A stretch of 11,973 nt of DNA from Bacteroidia bacterium. Lineage in GTDB: Bacteria; Bacteroidota; Bacteroidia; NS11-12g; UBA9320. Below are positions 1 to 7,426 of this stretch, piece by piece (the stretch's first letter is position 1; every line of letters starts with the position of its first letter). The position numbers and the translations under genes were made by a program. The notes beneath the pieces are model-generated. The model did not search any database, had not been told where the DNA came from, and worked only from the letters and a program-made list of their open reading frames with translations. The stretch lies in contig JAKMFK010000015.1 of the NCBI GenBank assembly GCA_022425465.1, positions 1-11,973 of the forward strand, written 5' to 3'.

Positions 1-86
1 CCTTGTGAGCTTCCCTTTTTTACCTCATTAGAATTATTAGTGATTCCAATCAGTTGTTTGATGTTGGTAAGTACCAAATTATTCAT
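1..86 (-). CDS. hutI: Start of a probable imidazolonepropionase, cut by the left edge
   Basis: An ATG at 86-84 opens a frame that stays open for 28 codons to the window edge. The peptide begins MNNLVLTNIKQLIG and continues with a Lys/Gly/Ser-rich stretch. The short Leu-Leu/Val...NIKQL pattern right after the start resembles the N-terminus of Bacteroidota imidazolonepropionases (HutI), the metal-dependent amidohydrolase that opens the imidazolone ring in cytosolic histidine degradation. None of the metal ligands or catalytic residues are inside the window, so the name rests on a weak N-terminal resemblance; another amidohydrolase or an unrelated protein is possible. A promoter-like element lies 25 bp upstream, and a terminator separates it from the preceding operon, so it appears to be its own transcription unit. 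Confidence 0.45.
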   Translation of the reverse strand, partial: MNNLVLTNIKQLIGITNNSNEVKKGSSQ

Positions 87-111
87 TGAGCTATAGTGTA
101 TAATCTGAGAA

Positions 112-119
112 CAAAAATA
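112..119 (-). promoter_or_regulatory. Possible Bacteroidota -7 element for the left-edge gene
   Basis: Read on the minus strand, TATTTTTG fits the Bacteroidota -7 consensus TAnnTTTG. It ends 25 bases before the ATG at 86, which would give a leader of about 20 nt. It starts just after the T-run of the preceding terminator, a sensible place for a new promoter. I see no clear TTG-type -33 element at 19-21 bp upstream, so this is tentative. Confidence 0.4.
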
Positions 120-144
120 GGGGTTAGAAACTTAAGGGTGAGTT

Positions 145-175
145 AAAAAAAAGGCCGCATCTGAAAGATGCGACC
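145..175 (-). terminator. Rho-independent terminator
   Basis: On the minus strand a stem of ten base positions (GGTCGCATCT / AGATGCGGCC, one mismatched pair) closes on a three-base TTC loop and runs straight into eight T residues (A8 at 145-152 on the plus strand). This is a textbook intrinsic terminator for minus-strand transcription. It lies 45 bases after the stop of the T9SS-tail remnant and is the first terminator seen after rny, so it probably ends the pheT-to-rny transcript. Confidence 0.88.
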
Positions 176-220
176 TATACGTTAGCTTAAACCAAAAAAC
201 TAAACTGAATTTTTGAATGA

Positions 221-613
221 TTACTCAATCGTAATCATTCGAGTTGTTATAGTATTATTACTATCTGAAACACTCAACCAGTATACTCCAGTTGGGAGTT
301 CAATTATATTAACAATTGTATTAGACAATTTGTTTTGTTCTTCATATACTACAGCACCAATAGGTGAAATTAATTGGATAATACTATTTGGTTGAATCCC
401 TTGAACATGAAGTGTTGAACTTGCTGGATTTGGAAATACTTGAATTGCTTGTTTAGAAATCAAATCAGAACTTGCATTGTTAACATCATTGATATTTACG
501 TCTAATTGCTGCTCGTAAGTACCTCCATTACCATCGTCTGCTTTAACTCTGATGGAATAGGTCGATTTGCTTTCGTAGTCGAATATTGCGTTGGATTTAA
601 GAGTAAGCTTATT
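221..613 (-). pseudogene. Headless remnant: end of a cadherin-like repeat plus T9SS type A sorting domain
   Basis: This frame encodes only the C-terminal end of a secreted protein. The first roughly 45 residues (FDYESKSTYSIRV, DDGNGGTY, then INDVNN) match the second half of a cadherin-like repeat. After a short linker comes a type A sorting domain: VFPNPASSTLHV, then LPTGVYWLSV, ending with TRMITIE. Such domains direct export through the type IX secretion system (PorU sortase) of Bacteroidota. There is no signal peptide, no N-terminal half and no start of its own. The frame extends back to a GTG at 640, but bases 611-640 are the coding end of rny read in another frame. Recognisable cadherin sequence begins within a few codons of the rny stop, at a HindIII site (605-610). 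I read it as a truncated pseudogene left by a deletion or rearrangement; a cloning or assembly chimera is the alternative. Confidence 0.8.
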
Positions 614-2162
614 TTGCAAATGCGACTGCTCTTCGTTCACGAATGACAGTCACTTTGATTTGCCCAGGATAGATCATCTCTTTCATGATTTTTTGCGAGA
701 TGTCGAATGATAATAAGTCAGCACTTTTATCATCTAAGCTGTCACTATCTACAATCACACGAAGCTCTCTACCAGCTTGGATAGCAAATGCATTTTCAAC
801 ACCACTAAAGCCAATCGCTAATTTTTCGAGGTCTTGTAAACGTTTGATATAGCTTTCGGAGTCTTCTCTTCTTGCTCCAGGTCGTGAACCACTAATGGCA
901 TCACATGCTTGAACTATGGGAGAGAAGAGGTTTGTCATTTCAATTTCATCGTGGTGAGCACCAACAGCATTACATACCTCTGGATGTTCCCCAAATTTTT
1001 CACACAGCTTCATTCCGAGAAGTGCGTGTGGCATTTCGCTATCTGTGTCGGGCACTTTACCAATATCATGAAGAAGACCTGCACGTTTAGCCCGTTTGGC
1101 ATCCAACCCAAATTCTGCTGCCATGGTTGCACACAAGTTGGCTACTTCTCTACTGTGTTTGAGGAGGTTTTGTCCATAGGAAGATCGAAAACGCATTCTA
1201 CCTACCATACGAATTAGTTCAGGGTGTAGTCCGTTGATGCCTAGGTCGATAACAGCTTGTTCTCCATATTCTACTATTTCTTGATCCACGTCTTTCTTTG
1301 TTTTAGCAACTACTTCTTCGATACGTGCTGGGTGGATTCGCCCGTCAGTTACAAGGCGATGTAGTGATAGTCGAGCAATTTCTCTTCTAACGGGATCAAA
1401 CCCTGATAGTATGATTGCCTCCGGCGTATCATCGACAATAATTTCAATACCTGTAGCAGCTTCAAGGGCACGAATATTTCGTCCTTCTCTACCAATAATT
1501 CGCCCTTTAACATCGTCGTTGTCAATATTAAAGACAGTCACAGAATTTTCGATGGCTTGTTCTGCAGCCGTTCTTTGAATGGTCTGGAGAATCATTCGTT
1601 TAGCATCTTTATTAGCTGTTAGTTTAGCTTCTTCAATGATGAGTTTTTGTTGGGCAAGAGCCTCTGTGTGTGCATCTTTGGCTACAGCTTCAATCATTTG
1701 TGCTTTTGCTTCATCTTTACTCAATCCAGCAATTTTTTCAAGTTGGGTTATTTGTGCACTGATTTGATCTTTTAGCTCTTCTTTTTTCTCTTTAATAATT
1801 TCGTGTTGTTTGTTAAGGTTCTTTTTAACAGCATCAAGCTCCTTTTCTTTTTGCTTGTTGTTGTCAATTTTGGAATCTAAACTTTGTTCTTTTCTCTTTA
1901 TTTCATTGAGTTGTTGTTCAATTTCTCGGTCTTTATTTCGAGTAGATTGTTGATGCTCATTTTTGAGCTTAAGGAATTTTTCTTTTGCTTCTAATTCTCG
2001 TTCTCTTTTGTAAGCATTTGCCTTTGCTTGAGCTTCTTTGAGAATAATCTCTGCTTTGGATTCCATTTCGGCAGCTTTTGTGCTAGAATTCTTGGATGCA
2101 ACAGTCCATGCTATCCCACCACCTATGGCTAATCCTGCAATTGCGATTATAGCTTCTATCAT
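609..2162 (-). CDS. rny: Ribonuclease Y
   Basis: RNase Y is a membrane-anchored endoribonuclease that starts mRNA decay, filling the role of RNase E in many bacteria. The 517-residue length is typical. Residues 3-21 form an N-terminal membrane anchor, followed by a long charged coiled coil (about 25-190). A KH RNA-binding domain has the GXXG loop GREG at 224-227. The HD phosphohydrolase domain has His336, the His365-Asp366 pair in LLHDIGK and His403-His404 in GAHHDE, which are the expected metal ligands. The C-terminus [10 protein letters not shown]...FAK is complete, so the neighbouring rearrangement did not shorten it. It is last in the pheT - small gene - zapA - rny operon, 65 bp after zapA. 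Upstream of the ATG is an A-rich stretch rather than a Shine-Dalgarno site, containing a five-codon mini-frame whose TGA overlaps the rny ATG. Confidence 0.97.
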   Translation of the reverse strand: MIEAIIAIAGLAIGGGIAWTVASKNSSTKAAEMESKAEIILKEAQAKANAYKRERELEAKEKFLKLKNEHQQSTRNKDREIEQQLNEIKRKEQSLDSKIDNNKQKEKELDAVKKNLNKQHEIIKEKKEELKDQISAQITQLEKIAGLSKDEAKAQMIEAVAKDAHTEALAQQKLIIEEAKLTANKDAKRMILQTIQRTAAEQAIENSVTVFNIDNDDVKGRIIGREGRNIRALEAATGIEIIVDDTPEAIILSGFDPVRREIARLSLHRLVTDGRIHPARIEEVVAKTKKDVDQEIVEYGEQAVIDLGINGLHPELIRMVGRMRFRSSYGQNLLKHSREVANLCATMAAEFGLDAKRAKRAGLLHDIGKVPDTDSEMPHALLGMKLCEKFGEHPEVCNAVGAHHDEIEMTNLFSPIVQACDAISGSRPGARREDSESYIKRLQDLEKLAIGFSGVENAFAIQAGRELRVIVDSDSLDDKSADLLSFDISQKIMKEMIYPGQIKVTVIRERRAVAFAK

Positions 2163-2227
2163 TTTTCTTTTTTCATTTTAGAAAAAGAACTGAAGGGCTG
2201 AATATTGAGAAATCCTGGTTGACCAAT

Positions 2228-2509
2228 TTAAATTTCGAGCAATTGCTCTAATCTTTTAAGCTTTGTATTTATGGTAGAAAAGTCACTTGAGTCAGCAATA
2301 GTTGTCTTTTGTTTCGAGGCAAATTCAAGGGCAACCATAGACAATGCATCTTGTTTGTCTTGTATTGAAAAATTTTGGTTGTAGTATTTAGCTCGTTCAT
2401 TAATTTTATTCACTGCACTTCTTACCCCTTCTTCTTCAGAGGTTTTGATGCGAAGTGGATAAAACCGATCGCAGATATTGACTTTTATGGAAATCTCGTT
2501 TTCAGACAT
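2228..2509 (-). CDS. zapA: Cell division protein ZapA
   Basis: ZapA is a small cytosolic protein that bundles FtsZ filaments at the division ring. The 93-residue length fits the family. The N-terminal half (ISIKVNICDRFYPLRI, then SEEEGVRSAVNKINE) has the beta-strand and helix pattern of the ZapA head domain. The middle (KQDALSMVALEFA) matches the conserved helix, and the C-terminal KLKRLEQLLEI is a short coiled-coil tail. It lies 21 bp after the coiled-coil gene and 65 bp before rny on the same strand, so it is almost certainly cotranscribed with both. The assignment rests on the family sequence pattern and on the gene order pheT - small gene - zapA - rny, which I recall from other Bacteroidota. 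Confidence 0.88.
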   Translation of the reverse strand: MSENEISIKVNICDRFYPLRIKTSEEEGVRSAVNKINERAKYYNQNFSIQDKQDALSMVALEFASKQKTTIADSSDFSTINTKLKRLEQLLEI

Positions 2510-2530
2510 TTAGTCTGTTTCTGTGTTAGT

Positions 2531-2815
2531 TTATAGGTTAATTAATTTTATGCATTGATCAATCTCTTGAATCATTCGGTCTATCTTTTGGATAAACTTT
2601 GTACGATCTTCAGGATTATCTATGCTATATGCAAGTTTAATCATTTTATTTGTTTCCTCAAGGTTTTTCAACTTTTGAGCAGTGTCTTCTAGTTTATTTT
2701 TGAGTTCTGAATTTTCATTTTTGAGTTGTTCATTTTCTGAAATTAACTTCTTGTTTCGTTCTTTTATTTGAGCGATTTTAAGCTCTATGTGTTCTAAACG
2801 AGCAAGTAGTTCCAT
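2531..2815 (-). CDS. Small coiled-coil protein between pheT and zapA; possible ZapB-like protein
   Basis: The protein has 94 residues and no membrane segment or signal peptide. Residues 1-58 form one continuous predicted coiled coil with Leu/Ile heptads and Asn/Lys/Glu-rich faces (LARLEHIELKIAQI, then SENEQLKNENSELKNKL). A short second part holds NPEDRTKF and a helix DRMIQEIDQCIKLI. I recognise no catalytic motif. The start codon overlaps the pheT stop by one base (TAATG), so translation is probably coupled. Such proteins are usually annotated as hypothetical, or wrongly after the adjacent pheT. The size, the coiled coil and the position directly before zapA suggest a structural partner of ZapA analogous to enterobacterial ZapB. 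That function is inference; coiled-coil similarity alone does not show homology. Confidence 0.85.
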   Translation of the reverse strand: MELLARLEHIELKIAQIKERNKKLISENEQLKNENSELKNKLEDTAQKLKNLEETNKMIKLAYSIDNPEDRTKFIQKIDRMIQEIDQCIKLINL

Positions 2816-5157
2816 TATTTTCTAATTATGGCATTGACATTTTTTTCTAAATTTAGAATGAGTTTTTGCATCAAATGGTCAATTTCTGAATCTTCCATCG
2901 TTTTTTTAGGGTCGTGTAAGAAAAAAGCTACTGAAAAAGACTTTTGATTTTCTTCTAAGGGTTTGTCCTCGTATACATCAAATAGCAGAATATCTGTAAG
3001 CTTTTGTTGCAATGTTGATTTGGCAACTTTGGCTACATCTTCATAACCTGTTTCTTTTTGAAGAACGATGGAAAGATCTCTTCGAACAATTGGATATTTG
3101 GGTATTTCTTTGAGCTGAATAGTTGAATTGGCAAGAGACAAACAAGCATCCCAGTCAATGCTCAATGTAATTACCTCTTGCTTTAATCCATGAAACTTGA
3201 GTTGATTTGATGATACATTCTCAAGCTTCATTACCTTTTTTATCTTACTCTCAGAAATATTCAGTTTTTTTCCAATTCCTGTTGCAACTGCAATGAGCTC
3301 ATTGTGAGTCAGATGGGTACTTTTTACACTCCAATGTTCGGGGTGTCTGTTACCTGAGAAAGTGAGCTGTAAAACTTCTTTTTCAATGTAATTGTCTTCT
3401 TTTTTTATATATGTTTTACCAAATTCAAAGAATTTAAGATCTGTATTTTTTCTGTTTACATTGTATGCTACGGATTCGAGGGCAGAATTGGTTAATTCCA
3501 TTCTCATCACATCCATATCAATACTCAAAGGGTTGAGCATATAAACGGCCTCTTTTAGCTCTTCTTCAGCATACATTCGTGATGGAACTAATGAGTTGTT
3601 CATGATTTCGTTGAATCCAATATTTGCAAGGTAATTACTGATTTTAGATTTCAGTTTATTAGGTGCATTCTTATCAATATTTGATGGAATGTAGTTCACC
3701 TTATCTGGAATGGGGATATTATCAAATCCATAAACCCTGAGGATTTCTTCGTAAATATCTACAGGTCGTTCAATATCGGGTCTGTATCTTGGGACTTCTA
3801 ATAGGATATTGATATCGTTGTTGGCAAGAATTTTTATTTCTAAATTCTTTAAAATTTCAATTGATTTTTCTTTTGGGATTTCGTAGCCAATAAAACGGAT
3901 GAATTCATCAAAATTAATTTCGATTTGTCTAGGTTGGATTGCTTCAGGATAGACATCTAAGATCTCTGAACTTATTTCTCCACCAGCTACTTCCATAATT
4001 AAGTTTACAGCTCTGGTGAGAGCAAACTCTACCATTTCTGGGTCAATACCTCTTTCAAATCGATAGCTAGAGTCAGTATTCAGACCAAAGCTTTTGGCTG
4101 TTTTACGAACAGCAGCAGGGTTGAAGTAGGCACTTTCAATAAAAATGGTGTTAGTCGATTCTGTAACACCTGAGTCAAGACCGCCAAGAACTCCAGCTAT
4201 TGCAAGTGGTCGAGACGAGTCAGCGATTATAAAATGATTTTCGTTTAGGTCTCTTTCCTCTCCATCAAGCGTAATCAGTTTTTCACCCTTTTTCGCAAAT
4301 CGAGGGATAATTTTATGATCTTGAATTTTATCGTAATCAAAAACATGCAAAGGTTGTCCTATTTCATGTTGAATAAAATTAGAAACATCTACAATATTAT
4401 TGATGGGTTTCAAGTCAATAGATTGTAGTCGCTTTTTTAACCATTCTGGCGATTCTTTTACTTCAACAGAAGTAAGCGTTATTCCAGCATATCTTGGACA
4501 GGCTTGTTCATCATTGATTGATACGTCTACCCGCATTGTTCCACGAGCATCAATTTTTTCTATCGTGGGCTTTTTGTACTTTGTCCCAGTTAATGCTTGA
4601 AGCTCTCTAGCTACTCCAAGGTGAGAGATAGCATCACCTCTGTTTGGGATAATTGCTATTTCGATTTGTTGATCGGTTTCTACTTCGAAAAGATCGGTTA
4701 GTGGTGTTCCTGTTTTAGTTTGACTATCTAAAACAAGTATGCCATCGTGATCAGATCCTATTCCTATTTCGTCTTCAGCACAAATCATCCCTTCGGAGAC
4801 TTCCCCTCTGATTTTCGCCTTTTTAATTTTAAAGCTATCAGTAGGGGTATGAATGGTTGTACCAATTGGAGCAACAACTACTTTTTGACCAACAGCAACA
4901 TTTTTTGCACCACATACGATGGACAATAAATTGTCCTGACCAACATCAACAGTAGTGAGATTTAGAGAATCGGCATTCGGATGCTTTGTTTTTGACATCA
5001 CCTCTCCAACAATTAGATTTTTTAATCCTCCTTTGATGGATTCTGTCTCAACAATGTGTTCTACCTCAAGACCACTCATTGTGAGTTTTTCACAAATTTC
5101 TTCTAAAGATAAGTCGATATTTATCAGTTGCTTAAGCCAGTTGTAGGATATCTTCAT
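2815..5157 (-). CDS. pheT: Phenylalanine-tRNA ligase beta subunit
   Basis: PheT is the large subunit of the cytosolic (alpha-beta)2 enzyme that charges tRNA-Phe. I chose the ATG at 5157 (780 residues, MKISYNWLKQLI), because that is the usual family start. An in-frame ATG at 5226 would add 23 residues with no family resemblance. Domains in order are: an OB-fold tRNA-binding domain at about 40-150 (HPNADSLNL, SEGMICAEDEIG); the B3/B4 editing region at about 205-395; a B5 domain at about 400-480; the catalytic-like core; and a ferredoxin-fold anticodon-binding domain at about 684-780 (KYPIVRRDLSIVL). pheS is not in the window, so the two subunits are encoded apart. The gene heads the minus-strand operon. 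A near-match to the -7 element (TATCTTCG, 5180-5173) lies 16 bp upstream but has no clear partner. Confidence 0.96.
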   Translation of the reverse strand: MKISYNWLKQLINIDLSLEEICEKLTMSGLEVEHIVETESIKGGLKNLIVGEVMSKTKHPNADSLNLTTVDVGQDNLLSIVCGAKNVAVGQKVVVAPIGTTIHTPTDSFKIKKAKIRGEVSEGMICAEDEIGIGSDHDGILVLDSQTKTGTPLTDLFEVETDQQIEIAIIPNRGDAISHLGVARELQALTGTKYKKPTIEKIDARGTMRVDVSINDEQACPRYAGITLTSVEVKESPEWLKKRLQSIDLKPINNIVDVSNFIQHEIGQPLHVFDYDKIQDHKIIPRFAKKGEKLITLDGEERDLNENHFIIADSSRPLAIAGVLGGLDSGVTESTNTIFIESAYFNPAAVRKTAKSFGLNTDSSYRFERGIDPEMVEFALTRAVNLIMEVAGGEISSEILDVYPEAIQPRQIEINFDEFIRFIGYEIPKEKSIEILKNLEIKILANNDINILLEVPRYRPDIERPVDIYEEILRVYGFDNIPIPDKVNYIPSNIDKNAPNKLKSKISNYLANIGFNEIMNNSLVPSRMYAEEELKEAVYMLNPLSIDMDVMRMELTNSALESVAYNVNRKNTDLKFFEFGKTYIKKEDNYIEKEVLQLTFSGNRHPEHWSVKSTHLTHNELIAVATGIGKKLNISESKIKKVMKLENVSSNQLKFHGLKQEVITLSIDWDACLSLANSTIQLKEIPKYPIVRRDLSIVLQKETGYEDVAKVAKSTLQQKLTDILLFDVYEDKPLEENQKSFSVAFFLHDPKKTMEDSEIDHLMQKLILNLEKNVNAIIRK

Positions 5158-5225
5158 GATAATATGAAACAACGAAGATAATTGTGTAATTCTATTCTGT
5201 AGCCTCAGGTGGCAATATTTATTCA

Positions 5226-5232
5226 TATTTTG
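5226..5232 (+). promoter_or_regulatory. Weak -7-like element before the mscS-family gene
   Basis: TATTTTG is one base short of the TAnnTTTG consensus and ends 20 bp before the ATG at 5253. No convincing -33 element is visible. It is offered only because it is the best candidate in the 95-bp divergent gap shared with pheT. Confidence 0.25.
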
Positions 5233-5252
5233 TTAAAATTGCATGTAGATAC

Positions 5253-6080
5253 ATGAATAAAGAACAGATTCAAGAGAGTTTTGTAGCATTTGCTTCAGTG
5301 GCTACAGACTACATTCCTAAGTTGGCTTTAGGTCTAATTTTATTGATAACTGGTTGGTGGTTTATAGGCAGATTTACGAAGTGGTTGGAACGAAAATTAA
5401 AGTCAACGAAAGTTGAGATAACTCTTATTCCGTTTTTGTGCAGTGTCACACGATTTTCACTGCGGATTTTATTACTAGTGAGTGTGGCGTCAATCCTTGG
5501 GATTGCAACAACCAGTTTCGTGGCTATGCTTGGAGCTGGTTCTTTGGCAATTGGTTTAGCTCTTCAAGGTAGCCTATCGCATTTTGCCGGTGGAGTTGTA
5601 CTATTATTTTTCAAGCCTTTCAAAGTTGGAGACGTCATTGAAATTGATGGGGTTAAAGGAACTGTTCAATCAATCACTATATTGTATACTGTGATTTCCA
5701 CTCCAGATGACAATACTGCGGTACTCCCTAATGGTCAAGTTGCTAATAATAAGGTGCTTAATTATACAAAGGAGAACAACCGAAGAATTGACCTCTCAGT
5801 AGGAATTGCCTATGATCAAGATATTGATAAAGCAAAAAAAGTAATCTCCGACGCGTTGAACTCTGTACCTTTGATATTGAAAGATCCCGAGCCATTTGTT
5901 GGTGTGCTAGGTTTTGGAGATAGTGCAGTTAACATTGCATTCAGGCCATACGCAAAATCAGTAGATTACATGGAAGCCTATTTTGCTGCGAATGAAGCTG
6001 TGAAAAAGGCGTTGGATAATCATCAAATAGAGATGCCCTTTCCCCAAAGGGATGTTCATATTAAGTCTGGGAAGATTTAA
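5253..6080 (+). CDS. Small-conductance mechanosensitive channel (MscS family)
   Basis: This is an inner-membrane channel that opens when membrane tension rises after hypo-osmotic shock, releasing solutes. The 275-residue protein has the minimal MscS layout: TM1 at about 19-39, TM2 at about 58-85, and the pore-lining TM3 with its Gly/Ala pattern (GAGSLAIGLALQGSLSHFAGG region, about 94-115). The cytosolic beta domain follows (FKPFKVGDVIEIDG, then TAVLPNGQVAN), and the alpha-beta domain ends with the conserved MPFPQRDVH. It is complete and close in length to E. coli MscS (286). It is transcribed alone, diverging from pheT, and its stop codon abuts the stop of the convergent arsC-like gene with no base between. 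A perfect six-base stem-loop (6036-6051) lies inside its last codons. Confidence 0.94.
   Translation: MNKEQIQESFVAFASVATDYIPKLALGLILLITGWWFIGRFTKWLERKLKSTKVEITLIPFLCSVTRFSLRILLLVSVASILGIATTSFVAMLGAGSLAIGLALQGSLSHFAGGVVLLFFKPFKVGDVIEIDGVKGTVQSITILYTVISTPDDNTAVLPNGQVANNKVLNYTKENNRRIDLSVGIAYDQDIDKAKKVISDALNSVPLILKDPEPFVGVLGFGDSAVNIAFRPYAKSVDYMEAYFAANEAVKKALDNHQIEMPFPQRDVHIKSGKI
6036..6051. other. Perfect short hairpin inside the 3' end of the mscS-family gene
   Basis: CCCTTT at 6036-6041 and AAAGGG at 6046-6051 are exact reverse complements around a four-base loop. The hairpin lies 27 bp before the mscS stop and about 30 bp beyond the convergent arsC-like stop, so it could cap the 3' end of either transcript. 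No T-run follows on either strand. It is spelled by codons for the conserved PFPQR motif, so chance is a real possibility. Confidence 0.4.
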
Positions 6081-6413
6081 TTAAAGAAGTTCTAGTGCTA
6101 GCTCTGGAGGCCTACAAACTAGGGCTTTTTCAGCTGTTTCAACAATTGGTCTTTCCATGAGTTTTGGGTATTCAATCATTGCTGAAATGTATTCTTTGTT
6201 GTTCATTTTTTTTCCTTTAAACTTCTCCTTCCAGATGGCTTCATTGGTTCGAATAAGCTCTGCAGGTGGTATACCTATTTTTGAAATTAGAGTTGATAGT
6301 TCGTCAAAGGTTAAAGGATTTTTGATGTAGTCAATTATTTCAACATTACTGTTACTCAACAGACTAAGGCATTGTCTGCTTTTTGAACATCGATTGTTGT
6401 GGTATATTTTCAT
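6081..6413 (-). CDS. ArsC-family reductase (arsenate reductase-like, YfgD/Spx fold)
   Basis: The protein belongs to the thioredoxin-fold ArsC family, whose best-known members reduce arsenate with glutathione and glutaredoxin. With the start at 6413 it has 110 residues and begins MKIYHNNRCSKSRQC. Cys9 occupies the catalytic cysteine position, and Arg55, Arg88 (LMERPI) and Arg101 (CRPPE) fall where E. coli ArsC has its three oxyanion-binding arginines. The pattern is closest to the YfgD-like branch (RCSKSR...MERPIV...RPPE), whose real substrate is uncertain; no ars genes are nearby. An alternative ATG at 6425 adds MQNN and would overlap the upstream gene by 11 bases. I prefer 6413, one base after the ferredoxin-NADP reductase stop (TAATATG), which suggests coupled translation. 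Confidence 0.88.
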   Translation of the reverse strand: MKIYHNNRCSKSRQCLSLLSNSNVEIIDYIKNPLTFDELSTLISKIGIPPAELIRTNEAIWKEKFKGKKMNNKEYISAMIEYPKLMERPIVETAEKALVCRPPELALELL

Positions 6414-6414
6414 A

Positions 6415-7422
6415 TTATTTTGCACTTGGATCGCCCATTACGGTAGTATATTTCAAGACTAGTTTTTTGTCGGGGAAGATTCTTTTGTAACAACTCTGAA
6501 CAGCAAGAGTAGCCTCATGAAAACCGCATAAAATTAATTTGAGTTTACCTTCATATTGATTGATATCTCCAATAGCAAAAATACCGGGCACATTGGTTTG
6601 GTAATCTTTGGTATCCACAAGTATGGCCTCCTTACCCAAGTCTAGACCCCATTCTTTGATTGGCCCAAGTTTTGGACTAAGGCCAAATAAGGGAATAAAG
6701 TGGTCAGCGTTTACGGAGATGACTTCTTGATCTTTCTGAGTAATTTCAACCGAGGTTAAATGCTGATCTCCATCAAGTTTTGAAATTTGAGCTTCTCTAA
6801 TCAATCGAATTTTACCTTGGTTTGCTAGTTCATCTACTTTTTCTACAGAATCCAAGGCACCTCGAAACTGTTTTCTTCGATGAACCAAAGTTACCTCACT
6901 TGCTACATTAGCAAGAAATATGGTCCAATCTAACGCACTATCTCCACCACCAGCAATTACAATTTTCTTGTTACGATAGACCTCAGGGTCTTTGATAATG
7001 TATTCAACCCCATGATCTTCAAATTTTTCTAAGTTTGATAATTCTGGTTTTCTCGGAGCAAAGCAGCCGAGTCCACCCGCAATCATGATGTTTGGTGCTT
7101 TGTGTTGTGTACCTCTATCAGTAGTTATAATAAATTGATTATCATCAGTCTTGGTGATATTCTCAGCTCTTTCACCAAGTGTAAATCCAGGGTCAAATGG
7201 AGATGATTGTTTAACCAAATTGTCAACTAATTCACCTGCAAGTATGCTTGGGAATCCAGGGATGTCATAAATGGGTTTTTTAGGATATATTTCTGCTAGT
7301 TGTCCGCCTGGTTGTGGTAGGTAGTCAATCAAATGGCATTTTAATTTGAGTAATCCAGCCTCAAATACAGCAAACAAGCCAGTTGGACCAGCTCCAATGA
7401 TAATGATGTCAGTTTCAATCAC
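6415..7422 (-). CDS. Ferredoxin-NADP reductase, thioredoxin-reductase-like type
   Basis: This flavoenzyme passes electrons between ferredoxin (or flavodoxin) and NADP(H) in the cytosol. The 335 residues match the type found in Bacillus YumC and Chlorobium. The FAD-binding GAGPTG is at 10-15, followed by PQPGGQL. The NADP-binding GGGDSA is at 158-163, with HRR at 181-183 contacting the 2'-phosphate in this family, and the second FAD motif IFAIGD is near 281-286. The CxxC redox pair of true thioredoxin reductases is absent, which supports the ferredoxin assignment. The C-terminal extension ends YTTVMGDPSAK. The start codon is GTG at 7422; no nearby ATG gives the conserved N-terminus. A consensus -7 promoter element ends only four bases before that GTG, so the mRNA may be leaderless. 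The ArsC-like gene follows directly. Confidence 0.93.
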   Translation of the reverse strand: MIETDIIIIGAGPTGLFAVFEAGLLKLKCHLIDYLPQPGGQLAEIYPKKPIYDIPGFPSILAGELVDNLVKQSSPFDPGFTLGERAENITKTDDNQFIITTDRGTQHKAPNIMIAGGLGCFAPRKPELSNLEKFEDHGVEYIIKDPEVYRNKKIVIAGGGDSALDWTIFLANVASEVTLVHRRKQFRGALDSVEKVDELANQGKIRLIREAQISKLDGDQHLTSVEITQKDQEVISVNADHFIPLFGLSPKLGPIKEWGLDLGKEAILVDTKDYQTNVPGIFAIGDINQYEGKLKLILCGFHEATLAVQSCYKRIFPDKKLVLKYTTVMGDPSAK

Positions 7423-7426
7423 GTTG

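Noticed and set aside
600..660. Programmed frameshift fusing RNase Y to the secreted tail
   Set aside because: The tail is in the +1 frame and no slippery site or stimulatory element is evident at the stop. The product would join a cytosolic enzyme to an outer-surface sorting signal. The rny C-terminus is already complete.
905..1217. Plus-strand open frames inside rny
   Set aside because: They lie antisense to the conserved HD-domain coding region of RNase Y, have no recognisable protein pattern and no start context.
2163..2227. Possible 6S RNA or other small RNA next to zapA
   Set aside because: In enterobacteria 6S RNA follows zapA, but this gap is only 65 bp and shows no long hairpin, promoter or terminator.
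5158..5226. Longer pheT with an N-terminal extension from the ATG at 5226
   Set aside because: The extra 23 residues do not resemble any PheT, whereas MKISYNWLKQL at 5157 is the usual family start; the extension would also occupy most of the divergent promoter gap.
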